Assembly: GCA_004796425.1 (NCBI GenBank) | Contig: QZLB01000012.1 | Coordinates: 1 to 33,619, forward strand | Length of the DNA: 33,619 nucleotides | Source: Desulfobulbaceae bacterium | Lineage (GTDB): Bacteria > Desulfobacterota > Desulfobulbia > Desulfobulbales > Desulfocapsaceae | Reading direction: 5' to 3' | In this document: positions 9,090 through 18,318 of the stretch, one piece after another | Position numbering within the stretch: position 1 is the stretch's first letter | Layout of the letters: each line of letters starts with the position of its first letter | Program-made: the position numbers and the translations under genes | Notes under the pieces: model-generated | Database searches by the model: none | What the model saw: the letters and a program-made list of their open reading frames with translations, nothing else | Told to the model about the DNA's origin: nothing

Positions 9090-9605
9090 TCAGGACTTAG
9101 CCCGTGCATCATCGCTACAGGATGAAATGCAGTCGGTGCAATCGACCTTCGTGGTTCCGTTTTCGCAATAAGCGAGAAAACCTTGCAGCAGTTCCTCTCC
9201 TCCCCGTGGACAGAGCTGGAGGAAATTGATGAATTTGATCATTCGAGAGATCACCTCCGGGGGAGCGGCATGCTCGATTTTGCAGGCAGCATCTTCTGCG
9301 TTCTCAGGGTTAATCGCCAAGACCTCAACGAAGAATTTTTTTAGTGAATCATGTCGATAGATGACATCTTCAGCAACCTGGCGCCCCCGGTCGGTCATCG
9401 TGATGGCTTCATAGGGGGCATAGTTGATCAACTCCTTTTTGGCAAGAGCTCGCAGGGCTTCGGTAACCGAGGCTCGGGATACGTCCAGACGGGTCGCGAT
9501 GTCTTTGCTTCTGGCTACAAGTTTCTCATCAACAATATGATAAATGGCCTCGATATAGTCTTCAAGGCTGGCACTAAGGTCCAGGGAATCGTTGTTTTTT
9601 TTCAT
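9090..9605 (-). CDS. DtxR/MntR-family metal-dependent transcriptional regulator
   Basis: This is a DNA-binding repressor of the DtxR/MntR type, which senses Fe(II) or Mn(II). The proposed 171-residue protein starts MKKNNDSLDLSASLEDYIEAIY. Its winged helix-turn-helix (ARSKDIATRLDVSRASVTEALRAL, then the wing YEAITMTDRGRQVA) is followed by the metal-binding and dimerisation helix region RHDSLKKFFVEVL...AACKIEHAAPPEVI. The C-terminus is a cysteine-rich tail, with LCPRGG, AYCENG and VDCTDCISSC. A longer start at 9665 would add 20 residues that do not look like the family; neither start has a clear ribosome-binding site. The gene diverges from recN. Its targets are unknown. Confidence 0.88.
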   Translation of the reverse strand: MKKNNDSLDLSASLEDYIEAIYHIVDEKLVARSKDIATRLDVSRASVTEALRALAKKELINYAPYEAITMTDRGRQVAEDVIYRHDSLKKFFVEVLAINPENAEDAACKIEHAAPPEVISRMIKFINFLQLCPRGGEELLQGFLAYCENGTTKVDCTDCISSCSDDARAKS

Positions 9606-9760
9606 GATATCACGGATAGCAGGGTTCAGTCGACAGTAGATCGTATGGAAACCGGTTGCCAACATGAACCGGTATTTGTTATACGCCAGATACGATACTT
9701 GTCTTTTATCTACCCGTCAAGAAGGTACGGGAAAAATAAGTCTATACAGGAATTGGCCAC

Positions 9761-11440
9761 ATGCTAGTTGAGTTACGAGTTGAAAACCTTGCCTTAATCG
9801 AATCTCTTCATCTGAATTTTGACCGAACAGCGGGGCATAGTTTGGTCGCGATGACCGGTGAGACGGGTGCCGGTAAATCGATTATGCTCCGGGCAATCAC
9901 TTTACTCTCAGGGCGGAGAGCTTCCCCCGAGTGGATCAGGTCAGGGGAGTCGAGCTGTGCGGTGGAAGCGCTTTTTGAGATCGATGAAGACTATGTGGAC
10001 CTGGTTTCAATTCTTGCCAATGGTGGTTTTGATACGGGGCCTGAGGTCGTTATAAAACGAGTTCTTAATGAGGGTGGTAGGAGCAGGTACTATATCAACG
10101 GCTCATTGGCAACGGCTAAAGTTGTGTCTGAAATCTGTGAGCATCTGCTCACGATTGCCAGTCAGCATGACCATCAACGTCTTCTTCAGCCCTCTCTGCA
10201 CCTTGATTTCCTCGATTCGCTTGGTGATCTATTAGGGGAGCGGGCGACGTTTGGTAAATCATTCAGCGAATGGAACGAGACGAAACAACAGCTCGAAACA
10301 TTGCGCACAAGGGAAAGAGACCGTGAGCAACGACTGGATTTTCTTGCCTACCAGGTAAAAGAGATCAGAGAGGCAGCCTTGAGTTCTGGTGAAGATCAGT
10401 CACTTGCTGAGGAACGGACTCGCTTGAAAAACAGTGACGCGCTGATCAAGATTGGTCGGGAAACGTTGTCGACCCTTGGTGGCAGAGTGTCAGATGATCT
10501 TGCTCATGCACGCAAAAATCTGGAAGCATTGGCTCAGATGGATGGCGGTATTCAGTCCTTTGCAGAAGAGTTCAGCTCCTATGCCTACCTGATTGAGGAT
10601 CACACCGCAACTCTCCGAGACTATTGTGATGGCCTTGAGACTGATCCTGCACGGTTGGAAGCGGTGGTGGAGCGGCTCGATCTGATTCAGTCACTGAAAA
10701 GAAAATATGGTGATTCAATTGAAGCAATCCTGGAGTTTGCTGCGCATGCTGAAACGGAGCTGAAGCAGATTGAAAACCTGGACCGAGAAATAATGGCGCT
10801 TCAGGAGCGTGTCCAAACCCTTGGTGAGCAGGTGTTAAAGCAAGCTCGAAACTTGTCCGAGCGCCGGCAGCAGACGGCCCGGAGGTTTGAACAGTCAATG
10901 GGCACAGAGCTTTCATCTCTGGCTTTTGATCAGGCTCGAATCGAGGTGAGATTTGCAGAAGATCCTGAACCGGCGATAAAAGAGCATGGCGCGGACCGGG
11001 TTGAGTTCTTTTTTGCCCCCAATCCGGGTGAACCTGCTCGTCCGCTCGCCAAAATAGCCTCTGGTGGTGAACTCTCCAGGCTGATGCTGGCACTCAAATG
11101 TTTATTTGCCAAAAAAGATCGGGTCGAAACCGTCATTTTTGATGAGGTTGATGCAGGGATCGGCGGTGAGGCCGCCGAAGCAGTAGCTCGAAAGATACAG
11201 GAGCTGGCGGGCCATCATCAAGTATTCTGTATCACCCACCTGCCTCAAATTGCGGCCCGGGGAACCGAGCATCTGCTGGTACAAAAAGGTATGAAAAACG
11301 GTCGAACACAGTCTGAGGTCTCTAAGCTGGAACCTGGAGAGCGAGTCGATGAAATTGCCCGTATGTTGGCGGGATCTTCTGTTAACCGTCAGGCAGAAGC
11401 CTGGGCTAAAGAGCTATTGAATAAAGGCGGGCAGCTGTAA
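9761..11440 (+). CDS. recN: DNA repair protein RecN
   Basis: RecN is an SMC-like ATPase that acts early in double-strand-break repair. The 559-residue product is full length. The N-terminal half-ATPase has Walker A TGETGAGKSIML (about residues 31-42) and ASQHDHQRLLQPSLHLDFLDS. A central coiled-coil region spans about residues 160-370. The C-terminal half carries the ABC signature ASGGELSRLMLALKC and Walker B VIFDEVDAGIGG, followed by the ITHLPQIAA switch histidine. The ATG follows an AGGA. Its stop overlaps the next start as TAATG, so it is translationally coupled to the PP-loop gene. Confidence 0.97.
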   Translation: MLVELRVENLALIESLHLNFDRTAGHSLVAMTGETGAGKSIMLRAITLLSGRRASPEWIRSGESSCAVEALFEIDEDYVDLVSILANGGFDTGPEVVIKRVLNEGGRSRYYINGSLATAKVVSEICEHLLTIASQHDHQRLLQPSLHLDFLDSLGDLLGERATFGKSFSEWNETKQQLETLRTRERDREQRLDFLAYQVKEIREAALSSGEDQSLAEERTRLKNSDALIKIGRETLSTLGGRVSDDLAHARKNLEALAQMDGGIQSFAEEFSSYAYLIEDHTATLRDYCDGLETDPARLEAVVERLDLIQSLKRKYGDSIEAILEFAAHAETELKQIENLDREIMALQERVQTLGEQVLKQARNLSERRQQTARRFEQSMGTELSSLAFDQARIEVRFAEDPEPAIKEHGADRVEFFFAPNPGEPARPLAKIASGGELSRLMLALKCLFAKKDRVETVIFDEVDAGIGGEAAEAVARKIQELAGHHQVFCITHLPQIAARGTEHLLVQKGMKNGRTQSEVSKLEPGERVDEIARMLAGSSVNRQAEAWAKELLNKGGQL

Positions 11441-12486
11441 TGAGCACGGTTCGAGCAATCAGTCTATTCTCGGGAGGTCTCGATTCTATCTGTGCCACAC
11501 GTCTGGTCATGGAACAGGGTATTGAGGTTATCGCCCTCAAATTTGTCTCACCTTTTTTTGGTTACGAGGCGTTGCTTGATCAGGAAACGTATTGCAGGGA
11601 GGCCAAAGATAAATATGGTATTAACGTCAGGATCATAGATATCAGTGAAGATTATCTTGAGATGCTGCGTAACCCACCGCATGGGTTTGGCAAATATTTT
11701 AACCCGTGCATCGATTGCAAAATTTTCATGTTACAGCGGGCCAAGGAGTTGCTCGTAGAGTACGATGCTTCATTTCTGATTACCGGTGAGGTGTTGGGGC
11801 AACGTCCCATGTCTCAGCGACGTGATACCTTGAATGTAATTGAGCGGGATTCCGGTAGCAGATCGATTTTGCTTCGACCACTCAGCGCCAAGCTGATGAA
11901 GGAGACAGAGGCCGAGGTCCGTGGTCTGGTTGATCGGGAAAAGCTGCTTGATTTCAGTGGCAGGGGACGATCCCGCCAGATCGCTCTGGCCCGCTCCTAC
12001 GGGATTACTGATTTTCCCGCCCCGGCCGGTGGCTGCATTCTGGCCGATCCAATTCTGAGTCGCCGCATACAGCGCGCGTATAACGGTACATTTGTACTGA
12101 AACTGGTAGACATCAATGTACACGACATTTTGTTAATGCTGGTAGGCAGACAATATCTATTTCCCGGTGGCGGATGGTTCATTCTTGGCAGGGATGAGAA
12201 AGAGAATCTGAGAATCGATGAGCTGATCGAGTCGGGTGACATCCGGTTTGGCATTGAAGAACGCCCCGGACCAGTCGCTATCCTGCGGCATACAAAAAAA
12301 CTGTACCCCTCGGCCGAGACGCTAAAGATCGATATTCTTCATGCAGCTCGCCTGGTTGCCCGGTATGCCAAAAAAATAGAGGGACTTCCCGCGCCCGGGA
12401 GGGTCCTGGTGCAGGACGGCAACAACCAATACGAGATTGAGGCTGCCCCGTTGGCGGATGATCTGTTCAGAGACTGGGTTATTTAG
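11440..12486 (+). CDS. PP-loop ATPase, tRNA-thiolation-like (ThiI/MnmA-related)
   Basis: The 348-residue protein starts with a PP-loop, LFSGGLDSICA (about residues 9-19), the ATP-pyrophosphatase signature of enzymes that activate tRNA uridines for sulfur transfer. It continues with NPCIDCKIFML (about residues 90-100, a CxxC), TGEVLGQRPMSQ and PAGGCILADP, which are familiar from a group of proteins related to ThiI and MnmA. The last third (about 230-345; FPGGGWFILGRDEKEN, PGPVAILRH) resembles an NFACT-R (DUF814)-like region, an inference by eye. It is likely a tRNA sulfur-transfer enzyme; which position is modified cannot be decided. It overlaps recN by one base and runs 8 nt into the convergent dus gene. 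Confidence 0.75.
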   Translation: MSTVRAISLFSGGLDSICATRLVMEQGIEVIALKFVSPFFGYEALLDQETYCREAKDKYGINVRIIDISEDYLEMLRNPPHGFGKYFNPCIDCKIFMLQRAKELLVEYDASFLITGEVLGQRPMSQRRDTLNVIERDSGSRSILLRPLSAKLMKETEAEVRGLVDREKLLDFSGRGRSRQIALARSYGITDFPAPAGGCILADPILSRRIQRAYNGTFVLKLVDINVHDILLMLVGRQYLFPGGGWFILGRDEKENLRIDELIESGDIRFGIEERPGPVAILRHTKKLYPSAETLKIDILHAARLVARYAKKIEGLPAPGRVLVQDGNNQYEIEAAPLADDLFRDWVI

Positions 12487-13432
12487 TCGCGGATTCGAAA
12501 AGACGCATTACCGCCGTCAGATATTTTTCTTCAGTAGATGCCCGGGTTATTTTTTTTAACGCTTTTTGCCCGGAAGGAAACGCCCCGATCAGGTAGATCC
12601 AGACCTGCTTCATTTTACCTAAAAGGTGCCCCGGTCCGCTTAACCGTTCTTTTTGCTCGTTGAATAATTCCTGATGGAATGCCCAGAGTTCTTCAAATTT
12701 CTGCTCGCAGGAAAATGAACTTCCATTGATTTCCGCCGGCAGGTGAGGGTTGGCAAGTAAACCGCGACCAATCATCCAATGGCTTATCTCCGGCAACTGC
12801 TCCTTCAGGCTTTTAAAGGTTTGCACACTGGTGATGTCGCCATTATAGAAGAGCGAGTGGTGGGCGAGCTCAAGACACTCACGAAACTTCTCCGGGTAGG
12901 TAGGACCACGATATAACTGAATGCCCAACCGCGCATGGATGATAAGCGCACTTAAAGGAAACTCATTGAGCCGGGGAATTAACTGAAGAGATTCAGTAAA
13001 TTGATGATAGCCAAGACGCATCTTGATTGAGAGCTTCTGGGAGATGTTCGGTACAATTCGCTCCAGTATCTCGATGATCTGATCCGGATAGGGGAGCAGT
13101 CCTGAACCTCTTTTTTTTCGGGCAACCATCGGTACCGGGCAACCGAGGTTCCAGTTCAACTCATCATATCCCAAGTCAGCTAAATGGTTTGCAAGGGTGA
13201 TGAAATCCTCCGGGTCTGTATTGAGCAACTGCGGCACCAGCGGTAGGCTACAATTACGCTCCGGGAGCAGATCTTTGAGCAGTGCTTTATTGTTTCCTCC
13301 CTTGCGCTGCGGATTGATGAAAGGTGCGATTGCCCCATCTAAGCCTTTGAAGTGTTTCATATAAACACTTCTAAACAAGGCATCGGTAATGCCTTTGAGC
13401 GGTGCCATGTAAAAAAGATGGTGGGTTTTCAT
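12479..13432 (-). CDS. tRNA-dihydrouridine synthase
   Basis: Dus enzymes reduce uridines in tRNA D-loops with FMN and NADPH. The 317-residue product has the TIM-barrel opening YMAPLKGITDALFR and the catalytic loop NWNLGCPVPMVARKKRGSG with its active-site cysteine. IKMRLGY, IHARLGIQLYRG (FMN/substrate His and Arg), YNGDI and MIGRGLLANPHL (phosphate binding) follow, then the helical C-terminal domain. The sequence looks closest to the short DusC-like branch, but the subclass is uncertain, so no symbol is given. It starts 8 nt after the stop of the upstream channel gene and is likely co-transcribed with it on the minus strand. Confidence 0.92.
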   Translation of the reverse strand: MKTHHLFYMAPLKGITDALFRSVYMKHFKGLDGAIAPFINPQRKGGNNKALLKDLLPERNCSLPLVPQLLNTDPEDFITLANHLADLGYDELNWNLGCPVPMVARKKRGSGLLPYPDQIIEILERIVPNISQKLSIKMRLGYHQFTESLQLIPRLNEFPLSALIIHARLGIQLYRGPTYPEKFRECLELAHHSLFYNGDITSVQTFKSLKEQLPEISHWMIGRGLLANPHLPAEINGSSFSCEQKFEELWAFHQELFNEQKERLSGPGHLLGKMKQVWIYLIGAFPSGQKALKKITRASTEEKYLTAVMRLFESATK

Positions 13433-13440
13433 ACAACCGC

Positions 13441-14718
13441 TTACGACTGGGGAGTTGGGTGACTGGCGTGCTGATGATTCCGAAAGTCATATCCGGTAGG
13501 GTTCTGGAATGCGCGGAGATTAAATTCAGGCAGCGCTGCAAAGAGGTGATCAAATATATCTGCCTGGATGGCCTCATACGGAGCCCAGCGCTGTTCACTG
13601 CTGAATACATAGATTTCAAGGGGCAGTCCCTCGGCAGTTGGGGACAGTTGCCGTACCAGAAAGGTCATTTCCTGGTTGATATGGGGATTGTTCTTCAGGT
13701 AGGCAATCACGTATGCTCTGAACAGACCAATGTTGGTCTGTCGCCTGAGGTTAAAATTGTTCTGCCGATCGTCAGCCAGCGTCAGTTGTTTGTTGTACTC
13801 ATCGATTTCTCTGGTCTTCAAACCAAGATAGTCATCCAGCAGATTTACACTTTGAAATTTCTCGAGCATTTCCTCGTCACACCAACCGATGGTATTGATG
13901 TCGATATAAAGAGACCGCTTGATCCTCCGGCCGCCAGATTCTGACATACCGCGCCAATTTTTAAAAGCGTTTGAAACGAGCGCATAGGTTGGTATGGTGG
14001 TGATGGTTTTATCCCAGTTCTGTACACGGACGGTATGGATAGACATGGAGATCACATCTCCGTCCGCACCGTAGCTCGGCATCTCCAACCAGTCCCCGAC
14101 CCTGACCATATCGATGGAAGAGAGCTGAATCGAGGCCACGAAACCAAGGATAGTATCCTTGAACACCAGCATGGTCACCGCGGTAAGACCACCCAGGATG
14201 GAGAGAATTCCCCATGGTGACGTGCCGGTGAAAATTGAGACAATAAAAATTGCGCCGATGATGTAGAGCGCTATTTTACCTGCATCGACAAATCCCTGAA
14301 GCATCTCCGGCCGCTTCTTTCTGAGCAGACGATAAATATCGGTAAGAGAGGAAAGCAGGGCATTTAAACTCAAGACGCAAACAATCACGAAACAGGCTTT
14401 CATGATACGTTTGAGTACAATGTAGGTGCTGCTGTCGACAGGCAGCAGGGTGTCGATAGACAGGTGGATCAGCAAAACCGGAACAAACCAGCTTACCCTG
14501 ATGAAGAATTTGCTATCTATCAAAGGGTCATCCCAGCGATACCGGTTGGTTCGGATGACATTGAGAAAAAGCTTTAATAAAACGTTTCTGACCAGCAGTG
14601 TGGCTAGGATTACCATTGCCAGGATGATAAGCATATTTATACCGAGGCTGAGATACTCTGCCCCTTCAGGTTGTACACCTGCTGAAATGAGCAGTTCATA
14701 GGTATAGTGTCCATCCAT
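13441..14718 (-). CDS. MscS-family mechanosensitive channel, YbdG-like
   Basis: The 425-residue inner-membrane protein has about five predicted membrane segments, including LGINMLIILAMVILATLLV, FVIVCVLSLNALL and IALYIIGAIFIVSIF. The MscS pore-lining helix (ILSILGGLTAVTMLVFKDTILGF) and the cytoplasmic beta domain (VRVGDWLEMP, GDVISMSIHTVRVQNWDKTITTIPT) follow. RRIKRSLYIDI and the WAPYEAIQADIFDHLFAALPEF ending match the YbdG branch, as does the length (about 415 in E. coli). YbdG-type channels open under hypoosmotic stress. The ATG at 14718 is close to the divergent nucleotidyltransferase gene. Confidence 0.92.
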   Translation of the reverse strand: MDGHYTYELLISAGVQPEGAEYLSLGINMLIILAMVILATLLVRNVLLKLFLNVIRTNRYRWDDPLIDSKFFIRVSWFVPVLLIHLSIDTLLPVDSSTYIVLKRIMKACFVIVCVLSLNALLSSLTDIYRLLRKKRPEMLQGFVDAGKIALYIIGAIFIVSIFTGTSPWGILSILGGLTAVTMLVFKDTILGFVASIQLSSIDMVRVGDWLEMPSYGADGDVISMSIHTVRVQNWDKTITTIPTYALVSNAFKNWRGMSESGGRRIKRSLYIDINTIGWCDEEMLEKFQSVNLLDDYLGLKTREIDEYNKQLTLADDRQNNFNLRRQTNIGLFRAYVIAYLKNNPHINQEMTFLVRQLSPTAEGLPLEIYVFSSEQRWAPYEAIQADIFDHLFAALPEFNLRAFQNPTGYDFRNHQHASHPTPQS

Positions 14719-14828
14719 ATAAGTAACCTCTTACCATGTGCTAAGATGTGCGAATCAAAAAGGAATATGCTACTATAGAATACTTTACAGTCGGTGCTTT
14801 ATCAACCTCTGAGCGATACCAGGTAGAC

Positions 14829-16328
14829 GTGCAGATAAAAACAATAACAGATCCCGGCAGAATTGATTGGATTAATGAGTTGACGGCCCAATATCCCTCT
14901 GATCTGATCGAAGTGTTATTTGATACCGCCCACCGCAATGACCTTAAACTCTACATCTGCGGAGGGGTGCTCAGGGATTGGCTCAATGGTACCGCTTCCC
15001 GCGACCTCGATCTCACCATAGCGTATGGCGCTCAATCCTTTCTTGAGGAAGTAGCCGCTGCGTTGGGGCGGGGAACTGTGGTACCGCTTGGCATGAAACA
15101 TGATGATACCTGCCGTTTGGTTGTCGGTCCGTGGAGTGTTGATGTGTCTGGTTTCAGAAAGGGAGCCGGTACCATCGCCGAAGACCTGCTGCAGCGCGAT
15201 TTCACGATAAACGCGATGGCTGCAGAGGCAGAGAGTTTTTTTTCTGAGCGTGCCCACCGAACAATTATCGATCCTCTCGATGGTTTATATGATCTGGAAG
15301 AAAAGGTTTTGAAGGTTTGTAGCGGCGCATTTTCCGATGATCCCTTGAGGATCTTGAGAGCCTTCAGGTTTGCCGCAGAGCTTAATTTTGTGATTTCCGA
15401 ACAGACCCGTTCCGACCTGAGAAGGTGTGCCAACCTTGTCACTTTGAGTGCGGTGGAGCGCATCAGCTATGAGTTAAACCTGATTATGGCGAGTCCACGC
15501 GCCCACCAGGCTTTCATCGATATGCTTCAAACCGGTGTACTGCAATGGATTATTCCGGAGCTTCATGAAGGACACGGAGTGGAACAACCGCCATTCCATC
15601 ATCTCGATGTGTTGAAGCATAACATTGAAACACTTGGTATGGTTGAGAAAATCCTTGATGATCCGGTACGATATTTCCCCGAAAGCGCATCCTATCTGAC
15701 CAGTTATCTCGAGCAGGAGGCGCGGCAGAAGCAGTTGAAATGGGCGGGTTTGTTCCATGATGTCGGGAAACCTCAATGCCGCGTACCTGACAATGATGAT
15801 CCGGATAAAATCACCTTTTACGGCCATGACGAAACAGGGGCCCAATTGCTCAAATCATACGCCCGGCGAATGAGGTGGAGCAATGAAGACACCAGTGCTA
15901 CTGCTCACTTGATCACCATGCATATGCACCCGTTTCATCTTCTGACCGTGAAACGATCAGCAGGTAAAATCAGTCAGCGAGCGAAAGTTAATATTTGTCG
16001 AAAAGCGGGAGAGTCCATTACCGGCCTCTTTATTCTGGCCCGGGCCGATGATCTTTCAAGTATGGGAGAAACGAAACCGGCAGGGATCGACAAAGAGTTG
16101 CGATCCCTTCACCATGAGTTGGTTACCCTTTATCACGATCAGGTGGTCCCGGTAATCAATGGACCGAAACTATTGACCGGTAACGATCTGATTGATACAC
16201 TGGGGCTGACTCCCGGACCACATTTTAAAGAGATTCTGGCCTCCCTTGAACGAGCTGTTATTGAAGGCAGTATTAAAACTCGTGCGGAAGCTCTGGATTG
16301 GGTGAAAACTCATATGCAATCCAATTGA
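14829..16328 (+). CDS. tRNA nucleotidyltransferase / poly(A) polymerase family protein with HD domain
   Basis: This class II nucleotidyltransferase of about 499 residues adds CCA, a part of CCA, or poly(A) to RNA 3' ends. Motifs are LYICGGVLRDWLNG and RDLDLT (catalytic aspartates), LLQRDFTINAMA (neck), DPLRILRAFRFA, and a C-terminal HD phosphohydrolase domain (AGLFHDVGKP, YGHDETGAQLL, HLITMHMHP). The GTG at 14829 was chosen because an AGG lies five bases before it. An in-frame GTG at 14748 would add 27 residues with no visible ribosome-binding site or family similarity. The only tRNA gene in the window encodes its own CCA, so the role may be repair. Class assignment among CCA, A-adding and poly(A) enzymes cannot be made by eye. 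Confidence 0.88.
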   Translation: MQIKTITDPGRIDWINELTAQYPSDLIEVLFDTAHRNDLKLYICGGVLRDWLNGTASRDLDLTIAYGAQSFLEEVAAALGRGTVVPLGMKHDDTCRLVVGPWSVDVSGFRKGAGTIAEDLLQRDFTINAMAAEAESFFSERAHRTIIDPLDGLYDLEEKVLKVCSGAFSDDPLRILRAFRFAAELNFVISEQTRSDLRRCANLVTLSAVERISYELNLIMASPRAHQAFIDMLQTGVLQWIIPELHEGHGVEQPPFHHLDVLKHNIETLGMVEKILDDPVRYFPESASYLTSYLEQEARQKQLKWAGLFHDVGKPQCRVPDNDDPDKITFYGHDETGAQLLKSYARRMRWSNEDTSATAHLITMHMHPFHLLTVKRSAGKISQRAKVNICRKAGESITGLFILARADDLSSMGETKPAGIDKELRSLHHELVTLYHDQVVPVINGPKLLTGNDLIDTLGLTPGPHFKEILASLERAVIEGSIKTRAEALDWVKTHMQSN

Positions 16329-16381
16329 GAAGTTGAATAACTGGTCGTGTCTATACCGATCAGGAGATGGGAATACCGATC

Positions 16382-17005
16382 ATGAAGAAAGTGCAGGACT
16401 ACTACTACAAGAAGGCGAAAAAGCAGAACTATCCTGCTCGTTCGGTATACAAGCTTGAAGAAATACAAAAGAAGCACCGAATAATCAGCCGTGGAGACAG
16501 TGTCCTTGATCTGGGCTGTTCTCCCGGAAGCTGGTCGCTTTATGCTTCTGAAATTGTTGGGGAAAAAGGTGTTGTAGTTGGCGTGGACCTGAAGAAGACG
16601 GAGGCAGAGCCTCGGGGCGGGGGTAGTCCCATTCATTGGCTCTGCCATGATGTAACCGATCCTGATATGGTTACCCTGCTGCGGAAGATCAGGTCCGGTT
16701 TCAAGGTGTTGATATCAGATATGGCACCAAAAACAACAGGCAATCGCTGGGCTGATCATCAGCAGTCGATGCGGCTGGTTGAGCATTCTCTCACCCTTGC
16801 CCATCAATTACTTCACCAGAAGGGAAATTATCTCTGTAAATTATTCCAGGGCGAAGATATGCCCGAATTCATCAGCAGAATGAAGCAGAATTTTGAACAG
16901 GTCAAAGTCATAAAACCGGATAGTTCACGAAAAGAGAGTCGGGAAGTGTTCATACTCGGCGTCGGTTTTAAACATTCTCAGAAAAGACAGTCAGCAGCCC
17001 AGTAA
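16382..17005 (+). CDS. rlmE: 23S rRNA (uridine2552-2'-O)-methyltransferase
   Basis: RlmE methylates U2552 of the 23S A-loop during late 50S assembly. The 207-residue protein has the family length and the catalytic tetrad context: RSVYKLEEI (Lys), LISDMAPKTTG (Asp), YLCKLFQGED (Lys) and SRKESREVFILG (Glu). The SAM-binding loop is LDLGCSPGSWSLYA. The ATG at 16382 was chosen over 16367 because the AGGAG at 16362-16366 touches the earlier ATG and leaves no spacer. The sequence is close to standard. It lies 53 nt after the nucleotidyltransferase gene and 36 nt before yebC. Confidence 0.95.
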   Translation: MKKVQDYYYKKAKKQNYPARSVYKLEEIQKKHRIISRGDSVLDLGCSPGSWSLYASEIVGEKGVVVGVDLKKTEAEPRGGGSPIHWLCHDVTDPDMVTLLRKIRSGFKVLISDMAPKTTGNRWADHQQSMRLVEHSLTLAHQLLHQKGNYLCKLFQGEDMPEFISRMKQNFEQVKVIKPDSSRKESREVFILGVGFKHSQKRQSAAQ

Positions 17006-17041
17006 GGCCGCTGAGTCACTAACGAAAAGGTAGGATCCTCC

Positions 17042-17791
17042 ATGTCAGGACATTCGAAATGGTCAACCATCAAAAGAAAGAAAGGTGCTAATGACGCAAA
17101 ACGCGGCAAAATTTTCACCAAATTGATCAAAGAGATCACCGTTGCAGCCCGACAGGGCGGAGGGGATCCTGAGGGCAATCCGCGGCTCAGAAGTGCCATT
17201 GCTGCGGCTAAGGCAGAAAATATGCCTAAAGACAATATTGCTCGGGCAATTGCCAAAGGATCCGGTGGTGGTGACGGAGAAACCTATGATGAAATTCTTT
17301 ATGAAGGTTATGGACCCGGAGGGGTCGCGGTATTGGTGGAATGCATGACCGATAACCGAAATCGTACCGTTGCAGATGTACGGCACTACTTTTCCAAAAG
17401 TAACGGGAATCTTGGTGAAAATGGCTGTGTTGCCTGGATGTTTGACAAAAAAGGTCAAATTCTGGTTGATAAAGCAACCATCAGTGAAGAAGAGCTTATG
17501 GACAAAGCACTTGAAGCTGGAGCCGAGGACGTGGTGGAGGATGAAAACGAATACCAGGTGCTGATCGATCCTGATGAGTTTAATGATGTGCGTGAATCCC
17601 TGGAGGAACAGGGCGTCAGTTTTCTTGAGGCTTCAATATCAATGCTTCCTCAGAATACCATTGAAGTAAGCGACGAAAAGATAGCGACTGCCCTGCTCAA
17701 ACTGCTTGAAAACCTGGAAGATCATGATGATGTGCAAAAGGTTCATGCCAACTTTGATATCGATTCAGGTTTGATGGAGAAGCTTTCCTGA
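17042..17791 (+). CDS. yebC: YebC/PmpR-family protein
   Basis: The 249-residue protein starts [20 protein letters not shown] and has the conserved [26 protein letters not shown] and [13 protein letters not shown] segments and the [12 protein letters not shown] core of the family. YebC proteins were named as transcriptional regulators; more recent work links family members to relief of ribosome stalling at proline-rich stretches. Its position directly before ruvC-ruvA-ruvB is a widely conserved arrangement. Family identification is certain; the precise role in this organism is not. Confidence 0.96.
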   Translation: MSGHSKWSTIKRKKGANDAKRGKIFTKLIKEITVAARQGGGDPEGNPRLRSAIAAAKAENMPKDNIARAIAKGSGGGDGETYDEILYEGYGPGGVAVLVECMTDNRNRTVADVRHYFSKSNGNLGENGCVAWMFDKKGQILVDKATISEEELMDKALEAGAEDVVEDENEYQVLIDPDEFNDVRESLEEQGVSFLEASISMLPQNTIEVSDEKIATALLKLLENLEDHDDVQKVHANFDIDSGLMEKLS

Positions 17792-17832
17792 GAGCCGGGA
17801 CGTTCGGAATGGGTAATCAAGCCGGATCATAA

Positions 17833-18306
17833 ATGCAGAGAATTATTGGTATCGATCCCGGTTCGCGTTTAACCGGTTATGGGGTAATCCATCTCGAAAG
17901 AGGAACCCTGGCGTTCATGTCGTGTGGTGTGATCAAGACGGATTCCGGCCTGCCCTTATCTTATCGATTAAATCAGATATTTGACGGCATAAACGAGGTC
18001 ATTCAATTACATGAGCCAGATGTCGCCGCCGTTGAGGATGTGTTTCTTGCCTCGAATCCGAGGTCGGCTTTGAAGCTGGGGCAGGCGCGTGGGGCAGCGG
18101 TTGTTGCGGCAATGCAGAACAGTCTGCCCGTACACGATTACAGCCCGAAAATGGTTAAGCAGGCTGTAACCGGGTATGGCCAGGCAGATAAAGAACAGGT
18201 TCAGCACATGGTGCGCGTTTTGCTTGGCTTGAAAAAATCACCAAGCAGTGATGCGGCAGACGCGCTTGCCGTGGCTATCTGTCACGCAAATCAGTTTCGG
18301 ATCTGA
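17833..18306 (+). CDS. ruvC: Holliday junction resolvase RuvC
   Basis: RuvC cuts four-way DNA junctions symmetrically. The 157-residue protein carries the RNase H-fold catalytic carboxylates in IIGIDPGSRLTGYGVI (first Asp), VAAVEDVFLASNPRSALKLGQARG (Glu) and SSDAADALAVAICH (Asp pair). The DNA-binding loop is DYSPKMVKQAVTGYGQADKEQV. It starts 41 nt after yebC and 12 nt precede ruvA, so the three ruv genes form one unit. Confidence 0.97.
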   Translation: MQRIIGIDPGSRLTGYGVIHLERGTLAFMSCGVIKTDSGLPLSYRLNQIFDGINEVIQLHEPDVAAVEDVFLASNPRSALKLGQARGAAVVAAMQNSLPVHDYSPKMVKQAVTGYGQADKEQVQHMVRVLLGLKKSPSSDAADALAVAICHANQFRI

Positions 18307-18318
18307 AAAAGGGGAGTT

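Noticed and set aside
13402-13944. A 180-codon plus-strand open frame opposite the mechanosensitive channel gene
   Set aside because: It is the antisense shadow of the MscS-family and dus genes, with no family features.
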